Assembly: GCA_017940545.1 (NCBI GenBank)
Contig: JAGAYI010000008.1
Coordinates: 17,011 to 81,010 of the forward strand
Direction: 5' to 3'
DNA length: 64,000 nt
From: Prevotella sp.
GTDB taxonomy: Bacteria > Bacteroidota > Bacteroidia > Bacteroidales > Bacteroidaceae
Both the position numbers and the translations under genes were made by a program. Below are positions 1 to 12,523 of the stretch, in pieces (within the stretch, counting starts at the first letter, position 1; the number at the start of each line of letters is the position of its first letter). The notes beneath the pieces were generated by a model. That model saw nothing but the letters and a program-made list of their open reading frames with translations, was not told the origin of the DNA and did not search any database.

Positions 1-1274
1 CCTCCAACGAACACGAAATCATCGCCTGAGGCTGTATTCATGACCATTTTGTAGGCTGTCGGAACGGTGGGTACGGCCCTACCGTCAAGTCCTGCCTGTG
101 TGCCCTTCTTCAGGAGTATTTCTTCGGGAATGGCCCGTTTGTTGTTTGCTTTGGTAAAATAATAGGTGGCATTGGTTGGAAGCAGTTTCATGACTCCGTC
201 AATGTCTTTGTCGTCCACCATGCCGAAGACGATGTACATGTGCCGGCACTTCACGTTCTTCAGTTGTCGGCTCAGGTATTCCCACCCTGCAAGGTTGTGC
301 CCCGTGTCGCAAACCACGTGCGGAACAATCTTCACTGTTTGCCACCGGCCTTGCAATCCGGTGAGCTCGCAGACATGCATGATTCCGTTTTCTATTTCCT
401 TCCGGCATTTCTCTTGGTCCTCGGGCTTTGAGCATTTGCACATGATGCCCATTTCCTCCAGTTTGCTGACAGCACATAGCACGGTGTTGGTGTTTTTCTC
501 TTGGTATATTCCTCCCAGTTCGCCGTTCAGCTCGCCATAGCTTCTGGTCAGGTAGTGCATGGTGCCGTCGTTTTGCGGCTTGGCACCCAGTACCTCCTGC
601 TGCTCTTCTGCAAACGTGATGGGGGCCTGTTCTTCCCGTGCCTTTGCTTCGAACACGGGGCGTGTCTCCTTGGTCGTTTCGCCTATGACGACAGGAATGC
701 CTTTCTTGATGATGCCTGCTTTTTCGGCTGCTATCTTGGCCAGCGTGTCTCCAAGAAATTTAACATGGTCGAAACTGATGTTGGTTATCACCGAGAGCAC
801 TGGGGTAATGATATTCGTACAATCCAGTCGTCCTCCCAGTCCTACCTCGACGACAGCAATATCAACTTTCATGTCGCTGAAATACTTGAATGCCATGGCG
901 GTAGCCAGCTCAAAGAATGAGGGTTTCAGGGGTTCGAAGAAGTTGCGTTCTTTCTCGACAAACTCCACCACGTATTCCTCGCTGATGCATTGCCCGTTGA
1001 TTCTGATGCGCTCGCGGAAGTCCACCAGGTGCGGCGAAGTGTAGAGTCCTACCTTGTATCCGCAGGTTTGCAGAATGGCTGCCAATGTGTGCGAGCAGGA
1101 CCCCTTGCCGTTGGTTCCTGCCACGTGAATGGTTTGGAAGTTCCGGTGCGGGTGCCCCAGGTGCTCGTCAAGTGCCAGCGTGTTGCGCAGTCCTTCGTGG
1201 AAACCAGTTGAGCCGTCTTTTTCAAATTGCGGCAACTGGCTGAACAGGTATTGGGTTGTTTCCTGGTAGGTCAT
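1..1274 (-). CDS. folC: Bifunctional folylpolyglutamate/dihydrofolate synthase FolC (partial)
   Basis: Adds glutamate to (dihydro)folates in the cytoplasm, retaining the cofactor in the cell. Translating the minus strand from the ATG at 1272-1274 gives an open frame that reaches the window edge, so the C-terminal end is missing (about 424 codons are present). The N-terminal part carries the Mur-ligase P-loop VAGTNGKGS, followed by TSPHLVDFRERI and a GLGGRLDCTN motif, which are hallmarks of FolC. It lies 38 nt downstream of dnaJ on the same strand with no visible terminator or TAnnTTTG box between them, so it may be read through from the grpE-dnaJ unit. The family assignment is secure; the operon link is inference. 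Confidence 0.93.
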   Translation of the reverse strand, partial: MTYQETTQYLFSQLPQFEKDGSTGFHEGLRNTLALDEHLGHPHRNFQTIHVAGTNGKGSCSHTLAAILQTCGYKVGLYTSPHLVDFRERIRINGQCISEEYVVEFVEKERNFFEPLKPSFFELATAMAFKYFSDMKVDIAVVEVGLGGRLDCTNIITPVLSVITNISFDHVKFLGDTLAKIAAEKAGIIKKGIPVVIGETTKETRPVFEAKAREEQAPITFAEEQQEVLGAKPQNDGTMHYLTRSYGELNGELGGIYQEKNTNTVLCAVSKLEEMGIMCKCSKPEDQEKCRKEIENGIMHVCELTGLQGRWQTVKIVPHVVCDTGHNLAGWEYLSRQLKNVKCRHMYIVFGMVDDKDIDGVMKLLPTNATYYFTKANNKRAIPEEILLKKGTQAGLDGRAVPTVPTAYKMVMNTASGDDFVFVG

Positions 1275-1312
1275 GGGGTGGGGGAGTTTTTTGAATGTTA
1301 AGATCAAGCGCT

Positions 1313-2467
1313 TTAATTAAAGTAGTTCTTGAACTTCTGGAAGATTGACTGCTTGGTGGCGGTGTCGCCCTTGAAGTTGTCGCTTTGCCTGAACTTTTCA
1401 AGTGTCTCTTTTTCCTCTCTGTTTAAAGTTTTTGGAACATAAACACTTACGTTTACCACTAAATCGCCTCTTCCTCTGCCGTAGCCTTGTACGGCGGGTA
1501 GTCCTTTACCGCGCAGTCGCAGCGTCTTTCCCGGCTGCGTTCCGCTTTCCATCTTGATTTTCAGTTTGGTGCCCTCAATGGTCGGAATCTCCACTTCGCC
1601 GCCGAGTGCTGCCGTGGGGAAGTCAAGCAGCAGGTTGTATATCAGGTCGTTCTCGTCGCGAATGAAGGTGTCGTTTTCTTCTTCCTCAATAAACACCTGG
1701 ATGTCGCCGTTGATGCCGTTGTTATGACCTGCGTTTCCCTTGCCGGGCACGTTGACCACCATTCCTTCGGCTACACCTGCCGGGATATTTATTTCCACGA
1801 CCTCTTCACCCTTTTCGACGCCTGTTCCGCCGCAGTGCTTGCATTTGTTCTTGATGACGTGTCCCGTTCCGTTGCAGGTGGGGCAGGTGCCCTGTGTCTG
1901 CATCATGCCGAAGATGCTTTGGGTGGTGTGGGTGATGACTCCCGAGCCGTGACACGTCGGACATATTTCGTCGGTGCTGCCAGCTTCTGCACCTGAGCCG
2001 TGACAGTGAGAGCAGGCAATGTCCTTGCGCACCTTGAATTTCTTGGTGACGCCTTGCGAGATTTCGTTCAGCGACAGGCGCACCTTCAGGCGCAGGTCGC
2101 TGCCGCGATGTTTCTGCGGGCGGCGTGATGCGCCGCCGAAGCCGCCGAAGCCTGCGTGTCCGCCGAAGATGTCGCCAAACATGGAGAAGATGTCGTCCAT
2201 GTTCATGCTGGCACCGCCGAAGCCGCCGAAGCCGCCGCCCATGGGGCCGTCGAATCCGAACTGGTCGTACTGCTGTCTCTTCTGTGGGTCGTGCAGCACG
2301 TCGTAAGCCTCGGCAGCCTCCTTGAATCTCTCTTCGGCCTCTTTGTTGCCGGGGTTACGGTCGGGGTGATACTTGATGGCGATGGTGCGGTATGCCTTTT
2401 TTATCTCGTCTTCGGTAGCGCCTTTGCTGACGCCCAGCACCTCGTAGTAGTCTCTTTTCTGTGCCAT
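1313..2467 (-). CDS. dnaJ: Chaperone DnaJ (Hsp40)
   Basis: Co-chaperone that delivers unfolded clients to DnaK and stimulates its ATPase. The 384-residue product has the J domain (residues 1-70) with HPD at 34-36, a Gly/Phe-rich linker including a GGFGGFGG-type stretch, four CxxCxGxG zinc-binding motifs ([32 protein letters not shown]) and the C-terminal substrate-binding domain, so it is a full type I DnaJ. The start codon is 1 nt downstream of the grpE stop, indicating translational coupling. dnaK itself is not in the window. Confidence 0.98.
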   Translation of the reverse strand: MAQKRDYYEVLGVSKGATEDEIKKAYRTIAIKYHPDRNPGNKEAEERFKEAAEAYDVLHDPQKRQQYDQFGFDGPMGGGFGGFGGASMNMDDIFSMFGDIFGGHAGFGGFGGASRRPQKHRGSDLRLKVRLSLNEISQGVTKKFKVRKDIACSHCHGSGAEAGSTDEICPTCHGSGVITHTTQSIFGMMQTQGTCPTCNGTGHVIKNKCKHCGGTGVEKGEEVVEINIPAGVAEGMVVNVPGKGNAGHNNGINGDIQVFIEEEENDTFIRDENDLIYNLLLDFPTAALGGEVEIPTIEGTKLKIKMESGTQPGKTLRLRGKGLPAVQGYGRGRGDLVVNVSVYVPKTLNREEKETLEKFRQSDNFKGDTATKQSIFQKFKNYFN

Positions 2468-2468
2468 A

Positions 2469-3041
2469 TTATTGTCCTACAGCCACTTTGGCGTGGCGGA
2501 TTACCTTGTCGTTCATTTTGTAGCCTTGCTGCAGGCAGTCAATAACCTTGCCCTTCTTGTCGTCACCCATGCCGGGCACCATAGCAACGGCTTCGTGAAT
2601 ATCGACGTCAAAGTCTGCATCCTCTGTCTCTATCTTTTTCACGCCGAGGCCTTCCAGTACTTTCTGGAACTTCTGGTAAATCAGTTCCATGCCTTCGCGC
2701 AGCACCTGCGGGTCTTCGGTTTTTGAACCGTTCTCAATAGCCCGCTCCATGTCGTCGAGCACGGGCAGTATGGCCTTGATGGCGTTGGCACCGCCGTTCA
2801 GAATCAGCTCTGCCTTCTCCTTGGTGGTACGCTTGCGGTAGTTGTCAAACTCTGCTACCGAGCGGAGGTACTTGTCCCTTAGCTGTTCAATTTCTTCCTG
2901 TGCAGCCTCCATGGGGTCTTTCTCCTCGGCTTGCGTGGGGTTTTCCTGATTTTGGTTGTCGTCAGTTTGCTGTTCTGAGTTCACTTCTTCCTCTTTCAGA
3001 GTTTCTTCCTCTTCCAGGTTTTTCTTTTCTTCTTCTTTCAT
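2469..3041 (-). CDS. grpE: Nucleotide exchange factor GrpE
   Basis: Releases ADP from DnaK to complete the chaperone cycle. The 190-residue product begins with about 55 very acidic, Glu/Gln-rich low-complexity residues, followed by the long coiled-coil helix ([23 protein letters not shown]) and a C-terminal beta domain (HEAVAMVPG region) typical of GrpE. The acidic N-terminal tail is common in this phylum. It sits 41 nt downstream of the ABC-F gene and 1 nt upstream of dnaJ. No separate promoter box is obvious in the 41-nt gap, so transcription may begin at the promoter before the ABC-F gene. Confidence 0.97.
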   Translation of the reverse strand: MKEEEKKNLEEEETLKEEEVNSEQQTDDNQNQENPTQAEEKDPMEAAQEEIEQLRDKYLRSVAEFDNYRKRTTKEKAELILNGGANAIKAILPVLDDMERAIENGSKTEDPQVLREGMELIYQKFQKVLEGLGVKKIETEDADFDVDIHEAVAMVPGMGDDKKGKVIDCLQQGYKMNDKVIRHAKVAVGQ

Positions 3042-3082
3042 AGCAATTGGTGTTTTTTCCTGCTGTACTGCAAAAAGTGTGC

Positions 3083-6438
<3,356 letters not shown>

Positions 6439-6443
6439 ATTTT

Positions 6444-7661
6444 TTACTGGTGTGGTTTCAGGGGTTCCAAGGCGTTGAAGAACTGCTGCGCATACTGGTT
6501 TTTGTCGTATTGTAGCGATGCCGCGAGGGCTGCCGCCCCCATGCGCTTGCAGATGTCGGGGTGGTGCTGCAGGTTGAGGATGGCCGATGCCAGCTGTGCG
6601 ACGAAGTCTTCTTCTTTGTCGCCGCCATGTGCAGGCAGCAGTATGGCGTACTCGTCGTGCAGCACTTCGGGTATGCCGCCGCGCCGGCTGGCTATGATGG
6701 GTCTGCCTGCCGCCATGGCCTCCAGGCAGGTAAGCCCAAAGGGCTCCTCCCACTGTGAGGGTATGATGGCGGCATCAGCCAGGCGGAGGTAGGCGGGTAT
6801 GCGGTGGTAGGGCACGAAGCCGGTGAACGTGATGCGCCCCTCTAACTGTGCTGCCTGCTGCTTCAGCCGGCTGATGAAGGGGTCGTCGCTCACGTTGTCG
6901 CCGAAGAACGAGCCGCCCATGACCAGCAGCTTGACGTCGCGTGCGTCCTTGATGAGCGTCATGGCCTGAACGAGCTGGGCAATGCCTTTCTCCGCGTTGA
7001 TGCGCCCGCTGTATGCCAGCACGAAGTCGGTGGGCAGCAGCCCCAGGTCCTGACGCGTGGGGCCGTCGGCCGTCGGGTTTGTGAAGGCTTCGCGGTTAAT
7101 GGCGTTCTTGACGGTCACGCACTTCGTGCCGCCGCCCGTCTCCAGCGTTCTCACGCGGCTGGCAATGAAGTCGGACACGGTGATGACGCGGCTCAGCGCG
7201 TTGTATATGGGCAGCGCTTCGGGGGTGTCGGCATTCAGGAAGTCGTTGTGCAGGTGGCAGACGAGTCTCGCCCTGGTGCGCCCGGCCACCTTCAGGCTGT
7301 AGGCGGGTCGGTTTTCCAGAATGACTACGTCGTAGTTCTTGCGCGCGATGTCGCTGAGCGCCCGTTCCAGGTAGTACTCAATGGTGTAGTGGAAGTACTG
7401 CTGCTGCGGGTGGCTCCATTTGTAGATGCGCTTGCGAATCTTCGCCCACGGGCTCCATATCTCTATGTAACGGTAGTGGTTCACCTCCGACTGCAGTGCC
7501 TGGTGGCCGGCGGTCAGCTTGTCGCCCACGCTATAGACGGTAATGTCGTGCAGCCGGTGCCGCTCGTTGTACTCCAGATAGAAGTCGATGAGGTTTTCGA
7601 CGGCTCCGCCCTTCACGGCCGGTATAGGCAGTATGCCTGATGTCAGTACGGCTATTTTCAT
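6444..7661 (-). CDS. GT4-family glycosyltransferase
   Basis: Retaining GT-B glycosyltransferase, probably adding a sugar to the growing exopolysaccharide repeat unit on the cytoplasmic side. The 405-residue product starts with a typical Rossmann N-terminus (MKIAVLTSGILPIPAVKGG, acceptor side). The C-terminal donor domain contains EPFGLTCLEAMAAGRPIIAS, including the EX7E motif, followed by GGIPEVL. No signal peptide or membrane segment is seen. It is 20 nt downstream of a GT2 gene and 5 nt upstream of the flippase. The sugar donor is unknown. Confidence 0.92.
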   Translation of the reverse strand: MKIAVLTSGILPIPAVKGGAVENLIDFYLEYNERHRLHDITVYSVGDKLTAGHQALQSEVNHYRYIEIWSPWAKIRKRIYKWSHPQQQYFHYTIEYYLERALSDIARKNYDVVILENRPAYSLKVAGRTRARLVCHLHNDFLNADTPEALPIYNALSRVITVSDFIASRVRTLETGGGTKCVTVKNAINREAFTNPTADGPTRQDLGLLPTDFVLAYSGRINAEKGIAQLVQAMTLIKDARDVKLLVMGGSFFGDNVSDDPFISRLKQQAAQLEGRITFTGFVPYHRIPAYLRLADAAIIPSQWEEPFGLTCLEAMAAGRPIIASRRGGIPEVLHDEYAILLPAHGGDKEEDFVAQLASAILNLQHHPDICKRMGAAALAASLQYDKNQYAQQFFNALEPLKPHQ

Positions 7662-7681
7662 GTTTCTTTCCCTCTTCCTCT

Positions 7682-8881
7682 TTACTTGTTGTGCGTGGTG
7701 TGAATGAAGTCGCGGCTGTTCTTGTCAATGTGTGCTACGTTGCTCACCATGCGCCACACAAGTCTGGGCAGCATGCCCACGCGGCTGAACACCGCCCGGG
7801 TGCGCAGTTGGCGGGGAATGGCCAGGAGCAGCGCCAGGCAGAAACAGCCCGTCAACAGCCACCACTTGAGGCCCCATACGGGAACCAGCAGCGTGACCAG
7901 CAGCGACAGCAGCGGCAGCAGAGCCAGCAAGATGCTGCGCGGCAGCAGTGCCTGCTGAATGGTCTTGTCGATGAAGTTGACGTTGCCCGTGGCGATGGCC
8001 TTAGGCAGCGACGGCAGCATGAGCAGCAGCGTCTGCACCTGTCCCGTCATCCAGCGCAGTCGTTGTCGCTGGAAGTTGTCGCTGCTGCTGACCTTCTCGT
8101 CATAGACGGGAATGTGGTCTTCGAACCTGACGAAGACGCGCTCCTTCATGAGCATGGCTTCCAGTTCACGGTCTTCGACGGCCGAGTAGAGCTGACCCAC
8201 GTGCGTGCAGAACCACTGGTACGAGAAACACATGCCCGAGCCGATGAGTGCCGACGAGAGCCCCACCACGTTGTGGGCGCGTCGGAACAGCGTGTTGTTG
8301 ATTTCCTCGCTGACACCGTCGAGCACCGCAATGTCGTTGTCAGAATTCTTGGCGCAGCGGTGACACTGTATGGCCCTGTGGCCCTGGGCGCACGAACGGT
8401 TCAGCTGGTGCAGGAAATCGGGACGCACCACGTTGTCGGCATCCAGTATCACCACGTAGTCGAAGGCTCTTTCGTCCTTCCCCGAAAAGTTCTGAACGGC
8501 GAACTGCAGCGCCTTGGCTTTCGAGCTTTTCTCGAACACCGGCTGCAGCAGCGTGATGGGCAGTTCAGCCAGTTGCCGGTTGGTGTCAGGCTCCATGTGG
8601 TCGGAAATGACGGCCACGTGGTACTTCTCCTCAGGGTAGTCAGACAGCAGGAACTGGCGCACGGAGTTGACGATGACCGCGTCTTCGTGGTAGGCAGGGT
8701 AAAGCACGAGGAAGGAAGCCTTCCTGACAGGCTCTTCCTCTCTTGTCCCCGTCACTCCTCTCTTGTCTTCTCTCTTAGAGAACAGCGAAGCCAGCGCGAA
8801 GGAAACCACGTAGCCGACGGAACCCGCCAGGGTGAGCCACAGCAGCCAGTCGGTAATATGTAGAATTGTCCAAAGTATCAT
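7682..8881 (-). CDS. Membrane GT2-family glycosyltransferase (processive-synthase type)
   Basis: Inverting GT2 enzyme of 399 residues with one N-terminal membrane segment (residues about 8-30), a cytoplasmic GT-A domain and two or three C-terminal membrane segments (about 305-370). All synthase motifs are present: VLYPAYHED, VILDADN (DxD), AVEDRELEAML (ED base) and QRLRW (QxxRW). This layout is that of hyaluronan/cellulose-synthase-like enzymes. It is probably part of exopolysaccharide assembly. The neighbouring gene at 8883-10064 is a clear paralogue; the two are separated by 1 nt. Confidence 0.9.
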   Translation of the reverse strand: MILWTILHITDWLLWLTLAGSVGYVVSFALASLFSKREDKRGVTGTREEEPVRKASFLVLYPAYHEDAVIVNSVRQFLLSDYPEEKYHVAVISDHMEPDTNRQLAELPITLLQPVFEKSSKAKALQFAVQNFSGKDERAFDYVVILDADNVVRPDFLHQLNRSCAQGHRAIQCHRCAKNSDNDIAVLDGVSEEINNTLFRRAHNVVGLSSALIGSGMCFSYQWFCTHVGQLYSAVEDRELEAMLMKERVFVRFEDHIPVYDEKVSSSDNFQRQRLRWMTGQVQTLLLMLPSLPKAIATGNVNFIDKTIQQALLPRSILLALLPLLSLLVTLLVPVWGLKWWLLTGCFCLALLLAIPRQLRTRAVFSRVGMLPRLVWRMVSNVAHIDKNSRDFIHTTHNK

Positions 8882-8882
8882 G

Positions 8883-10064
8883 TCATTGTTTCTTTTTCGG
8901 TTTTGCGTAAGTCAGTTTTTCTGCCTCCGTCTGCACCGCCTTGGCAGGGCTGAACAGTGAGCCCAGCATGATGAACGGTGCTTTGGCGAACGACTTGTTC
9001 CACTTCTTGTCAACCAGATAGTCGGGCGTAGCCAGGGCGAAGATGAACATGACGAAGGCGAACAGCAGCCACCACTTGATGGCCAGTGTGAGATAGATGA
9101 ACGGCATGAAGAGGCTCATGAAGGTGATGAGGCTCACCATGATGGTGCGAGGCATGAGCAGCCACTGCAGCAGCTTGTCAATCCAGCCGTAGTATCGGTT
9201 CAGAACGGCCGTGGGCAGGTAGCGCAGGTTCTTCACGGCAACATGGAACTGAGCCGAGAACCAACGGGCATGGCGGTCGTTGAACTCGCCGACGGTGCGC
9301 GACTTCTCGTCGTACACCAGTATGTCGTCGAAGTAGTCAATGAAGACGTGCTGGCGCAGCAGCAGCGCTTCGAGCTCCTTCTCGCAGTAAGGCGTGTTGA
9401 CCTTAAAGATGTTCTCGCGGAACCACCTGTAGCTGAACGCGTTGCCCGAGCTGGTCAGGGCGGCGGGCAGGCCGATGGCAATGTGCCCGCGGCGGAAGAT
9501 GGTGTTGTTGATTTCTTCGAAAACGGCATCCATGTGCGCTATTTCCGTCTCGCGGCTCTTCGACAGCCGGTGTGCCTGTATGGCCTTCGTGCCCGCCACC
9601 TCGTAGGCATCGTTCATCTCCTGCAGAAAGTTCTGGTCAACAATGGTTCCCGCATCTAATATGACCACCAGATCGTAAATCTTGAATTGTGGAAGGTTGC
9701 TCACGGCATATTGCAGTGCGCGCGCTTTGGTGTAGGTCGTAAAGTTGGGAGTCAGCAGCGTGATGGGCATCTGTGCAAGTCTGAAGTTGGTCATCTCGCT
9801 CTGCTCGTCGGAAATGACAATGACGTCAAAGAACCGCTGCGGGTACGTCTGCGACAGCACCGACATGACGGTTTCTGCCACCACCTTGTCGCGCCTGTAG
9901 GCAGGAATCAGCACAATGAAGCTGTTGTGGCGGTTAGCTCTGGGCACGGCAGGGTGGCTGCTGAACATGCCCGCAACGGCATAGAAGGCCAGGTAGAAAA
10001 CCGTGTAGCCGACAATGCCGAAGAGCACCCAGTCGATGCCGTATATGATTTGCCAGAAATCCAT
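8883..10064 (-). CDS. GT2-family membrane paralogue with altered catalytic motifs
   Basis: 393 residues, collinear with the next gene downstream (same N-terminal membrane helix, GT-A domain and C-terminal helices; shared stretches such as RxHVF...D.I.VYDEK and EEINNT.FRR). Two catalytic positions differ: the metal-binding DxD is VILDAGT (D-A-G), and the ED base motif is YCEKELEALL (C-E in place of E-D). RHARW still satisfies the RxxRW form. It may be inactive or have changed chemistry, perhaps acting as a partner of its paralogue. It is 3 nt from the upstream GT2 gene at 10068. Confidence 0.85.
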   Translation of the reverse strand: MDFWQIIYGIDWVLFGIVGYTVFYLAFYAVAGMFSSHPAVPRANRHNSFIVLIPAYRRDKVVAETVMSVLSQTYPQRFFDVIVISDEQSEMTNFRLAQMPITLLTPNFTTYTKARALQYAVSNLPQFKIYDLVVILDAGTIVDQNFLQEMNDAYEVAGTKAIQAHRLSKSRETEIAHMDAVFEEINNTIFRRGHIAIGLPAALTSSGNAFSYRWFRENIFKVNTPYCEKELEALLLRQHVFIDYFDDILVYDEKSRTVGEFNDRHARWFSAQFHVAVKNLRYLPTAVLNRYYGWIDKLLQWLLMPRTIMVSLITFMSLFMPFIYLTLAIKWWLLFAFVMFIFALATPDYLVDKKWNKSFAKAPFIMLGSLFSPAKAVQTEAEKLTYAKPKKKQ

Positions 10065-10067
10065 GTC

Positions 10068-10976
10068 CTACTGTTGTTTGAAGAATTGAATCACCCCGCG
10101 CACGACGGCTTTTGCCAGTGCCACGTCGCCGTGGAGCAGGTGTTTTGCCACGTCCTTGGTGCCTACTATGCCAATGAGGTAAAGGTAGTTGAGCAGTTTC
10201 TGCGGGTACTGCACGTTGCGCTGCACAAAGCGTAGCCGGTTGCGCGTAATGTAATAGGTGCGCAAGGGGCTGTTCTTGCCCGTGCTCATGCTCTCCTTGT
10301 GGAAGATGGTGGAGGCCGGCTCGTACCATATCTCGTAGCCGGCGCGGCGTATCATCAGCGACCAGTCGAGCTCTTCGTAGTAAAGGAAAAACGCCTCAGG
10401 CATCATGCCAGCACGGTCAACTGCCTCGCGCTTCACCATCATGGCGGCACCGTGAGCGTAGGGAGTGGGGTGGGGCGTGTCGTACTGCCCGTGGTCGGCT
10501 TCGCCAAAGCCTATGGAGCGGTTGCGCAGCGTGAAGGCCGACAGCGGTGTATAGCCGGCAAACTGAATGGGAGCATCGTCCCAGGCAAAACGAATCTTGG
10601 GGCACACCATGCCAATGTTGTCAGACGACTCCAGGCGCCTGATGAGCGGCTCGAGAAGCAGCTGTGCGCTCCCCTCAGGCTTCGCGGGGCCCCTGTAGCA
10701 CAGCGTGTCGTTGTTGATGAAGAACAGGTAGCGCCCACGGGCGACCCTGATGCCTAAGTTGTTGCCGCCGGCAAAGCCTAAGTTCTTCTCGCTGCGCAGG
10801 GTCTTCACACGCGGAAAACGCTTGCGGATTTCAGCTGCCTCGTCGGTTCTTGAAGCATTGTCAACCACGATGACCTCGAGCGTCGGGTCCTCTAAGGGCA
10901 ACGTCTTCAGCAACTCGCAGGTGTCTGACAACCCGTTGTAGTTGACGGTGATGATGGTTACTTCTATGATATTCAA
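10068..10976 (-). CDS. GT2-family glycosyltransferase (rhamnosyltransferase-like)
   Basis: 302 residues with a soluble GT-A fold: VTIITVNYNG at the N-terminus, VIVVDNASRTD, NLGFAGGNN and FFINNDT, the pattern of WbbL/RfbF-like rhamnosyltransferases, plus a C-terminal helical part. It probably transfers a deoxysugar in repeat-unit assembly, but rhamnose specificity is inference from the family. It lies 6 nt downstream of the Wzy-like gene in the exopolysaccharide operon. Confidence 0.9.
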   Translation of the reverse strand: MNIIEVTIITVNYNGLSDTCELLKTLPLEDPTLEVIVVDNASRTDEAAEIRKRFPRVKTLRSEKNLGFAGGNNLGIRVARGRYLFFINNDTLCYRGPAKPEGSAQLLLEPLIRRLESSDNIGMVCPKIRFAWDDAPIQFAGYTPLSAFTLRNRSIGFGEADHGQYDTPHPTPYAHGAAMMVKREAVDRAGMMPEAFFLYYEELDWSLMIRRAGYEIWYEPASTIFHKESMSTGKNSPLRTYYITRNRLRFVQRNVQYPQKLLNYLYLIGIVGTKDVAKHLLHGDVALAKAVVRGVIQFFKQQ

Positions 10977-10982
10977 TGTATT

Positions 10983-12521
10983 CTAATGTTTAAATCCTAA
11001 TCTCTGAACACTCTTACGCTTTCTGGCCTTCAGCCGCCTCTTGGCTTCCTGACGTGTCAACAGCTGTTCCTCGTAGGCTGTCCACTCGCCTTCAAGGTAG
11101 GGCAGCACATAGACAATGGTTAACCCGCCGTAGAAGAGAAGACAGTTGGGAAACTGCATGAGCACCTGGTTGCCGTAGCCGCCGAACTGCTGCGAAATCA
11201 TGGCGCAGCAGAACCCTGCACCTATTCCACGCAGCGACGGGCTGCGCAGCCGGAAAAGCACTATCCAGCAGGCACCGATGAGCATGATGGCCGTGCAGAC
11301 GAGGAAGACGGTAATGCCGATGACGCCCGTATGAATCCAAATGAACACATACTCGGAGTCGGGCGCCACGGTGGCCATAAACGTGTATTTGTTGTTGGCT
11401 GGCACATTCTTGTAACCCACGCCCATGCCGATGCCCCATGGTGCCTCGGCCAGGTATTTCTTCATGGCTGCCTGATTGATGCTGCGCACGTTGGCCGAGG
11501 CGTCATCCTTGTTGAACGCACTGCGCATGCGGCGTATCTGCTGGTTGCTGTTGCCGATGGTGGTAAACATCAGTATGAAGGCAAACAGGCCGAATAAGAT
11601 GGTGACGGGAATGGCTATCCTGAACGACTTGGACAAAAAGACGTATGCCATGATGCCACCCATCAGGCAGGCAATGGCTGTACGGGTGCCGGAGGGGAAG
11701 ATGGCCCACGCGCAAGCCAAGCCCGTCAGCAGAAAAAACACCTTGTGAGCCCTGATTCTGCTGGTGATGCTGAATATGAGAAACGCAACGGCCGTCGAGG
11801 CTATGCCTATGCCGAAGTTGGCTGCATCGTTGTAGAACGAAAAATAGCGTATCAGCGTGCCGCCCTGCAGTACGTGCGTCTCGCGGCCACGGCTCATGAG
11901 CCACGCGTTCTCGGCATCCATGAAACCGATGTTCTTCTGTTTCCACACCCAGAACACGGCGAAGAGCGACAGTGCGCCCCACACGTACAGGTACTTGATG
12001 AGCACCTTGGGCTCAGAGATATAAAGCGTAAACACCAGGAAGATGTACATGAGCTGGAAGGCTAAGGAACGCGCCGTGGTAAACCATGCCAGCACGTCGA
12101 TGCCCACGCCGCAGGTGTCGTTGAGCACCTCCAGAATGCAGAACAGGCACCATACAATCAGCGCCAGGAACATGACGTTGCCGCAGCGTTCGTACCGGGT
12201 GTTCTTCGTGTCGATGACGGCTAAGGCCAGCAGCACAATCTCCAGCAGCTCGTTGGGCACCGAGGTGGGGACGGGCAGCTGCGGCATGCCGTGCCACATA
12301 ACGAAGAAGTTGACCACCATGAGCACCCAGAACGTCAGCATGGTGTGTCTGAAGCCTGCCAGAACCACCAGCAGCATGATGGGAATCACGCTCACCAGCG
12401 CCATGCCGGTGATGCCCATGGAGTAGAACAGGTATAACGCAAGCAAAAACAGGAGAAAGAGTAACAAGACTCTTCCTCCGTGATCTTGTATGAAACGCTT
12501 ATAACCTGTTGCTATACTCAT
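10983..12521 (-). CDS. O-antigen polymerase/ligase-like membrane protein (Wzy/WaaL family)
   Basis: 512-residue polytopic protein with about ten to twelve membrane segments and a large periplasmic loop before the last ones (region containing AMKKYLAEAPWGIGMGVGYKN), the usual site of the Wzy_C domain. It is predicted to polymerise repeat units at the outer face of the inner membrane. The C-terminus is short, basic and cytoplasmic (RRLKARKRK). It begins 2 nt after the Wzz-like gene, consistent with tight coupling. Polymerase is favoured over ligase because of the Wzx/Wzz neighbours. Confidence 0.85.
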   Translation of the reverse strand: MSIATGYKRFIQDHGGRVLLLFLLFLLALYLFYSMGITGMALVSVIPIMLLVVLAGFRHTMLTFWVLMVVNFFVMWHGMPQLPVPTSVPNELLEIVLLALAVIDTKNTRYERCGNVMFLALIVWCLFCILEVLNDTCGVGIDVLAWFTTARSLAFQLMYIFLVFTLYISEPKVLIKYLYVWGALSLFAVFWVWKQKNIGFMDAENAWLMSRGRETHVLQGGTLIRYFSFYNDAANFGIGIASTAVAFLIFSITSRIRAHKVFFLLTGLACAWAIFPSGTRTAIACLMGGIMAYVFLSKSFRIAIPVTILFGLFAFILMFTTIGNSNQQIRRMRSAFNKDDASANVRSINQAAMKKYLAEAPWGIGMGVGYKNVPANNKYTFMATVAPDSEYVFIWIHTGVIGITVFLVCTAIMLIGACWIVLFRLRSPSLRGIGAGFCCAMISQQFGGYGNQVLMQFPNCLLFYGGLTIVYVLPYLEGEWTAYEEQLLTRQEAKRRLKARKRKSVQRLGFKH

Positions 12522-12523
12522 GT

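Noticed and set aside
1724-2545. Several plus-strand frames opposite dnaJ and grpE
   Set aside because: They are shadows of the codon pattern of real genes on the minus strand.
6439-6753. N-terminal extension of the flippase from a GTG at 6753
   Set aside because: The extension reads the upstream glycosyltransferase gene in a wrong frame and is Arg/His/Pro-rich; the ATG at 6438 is the natural start.
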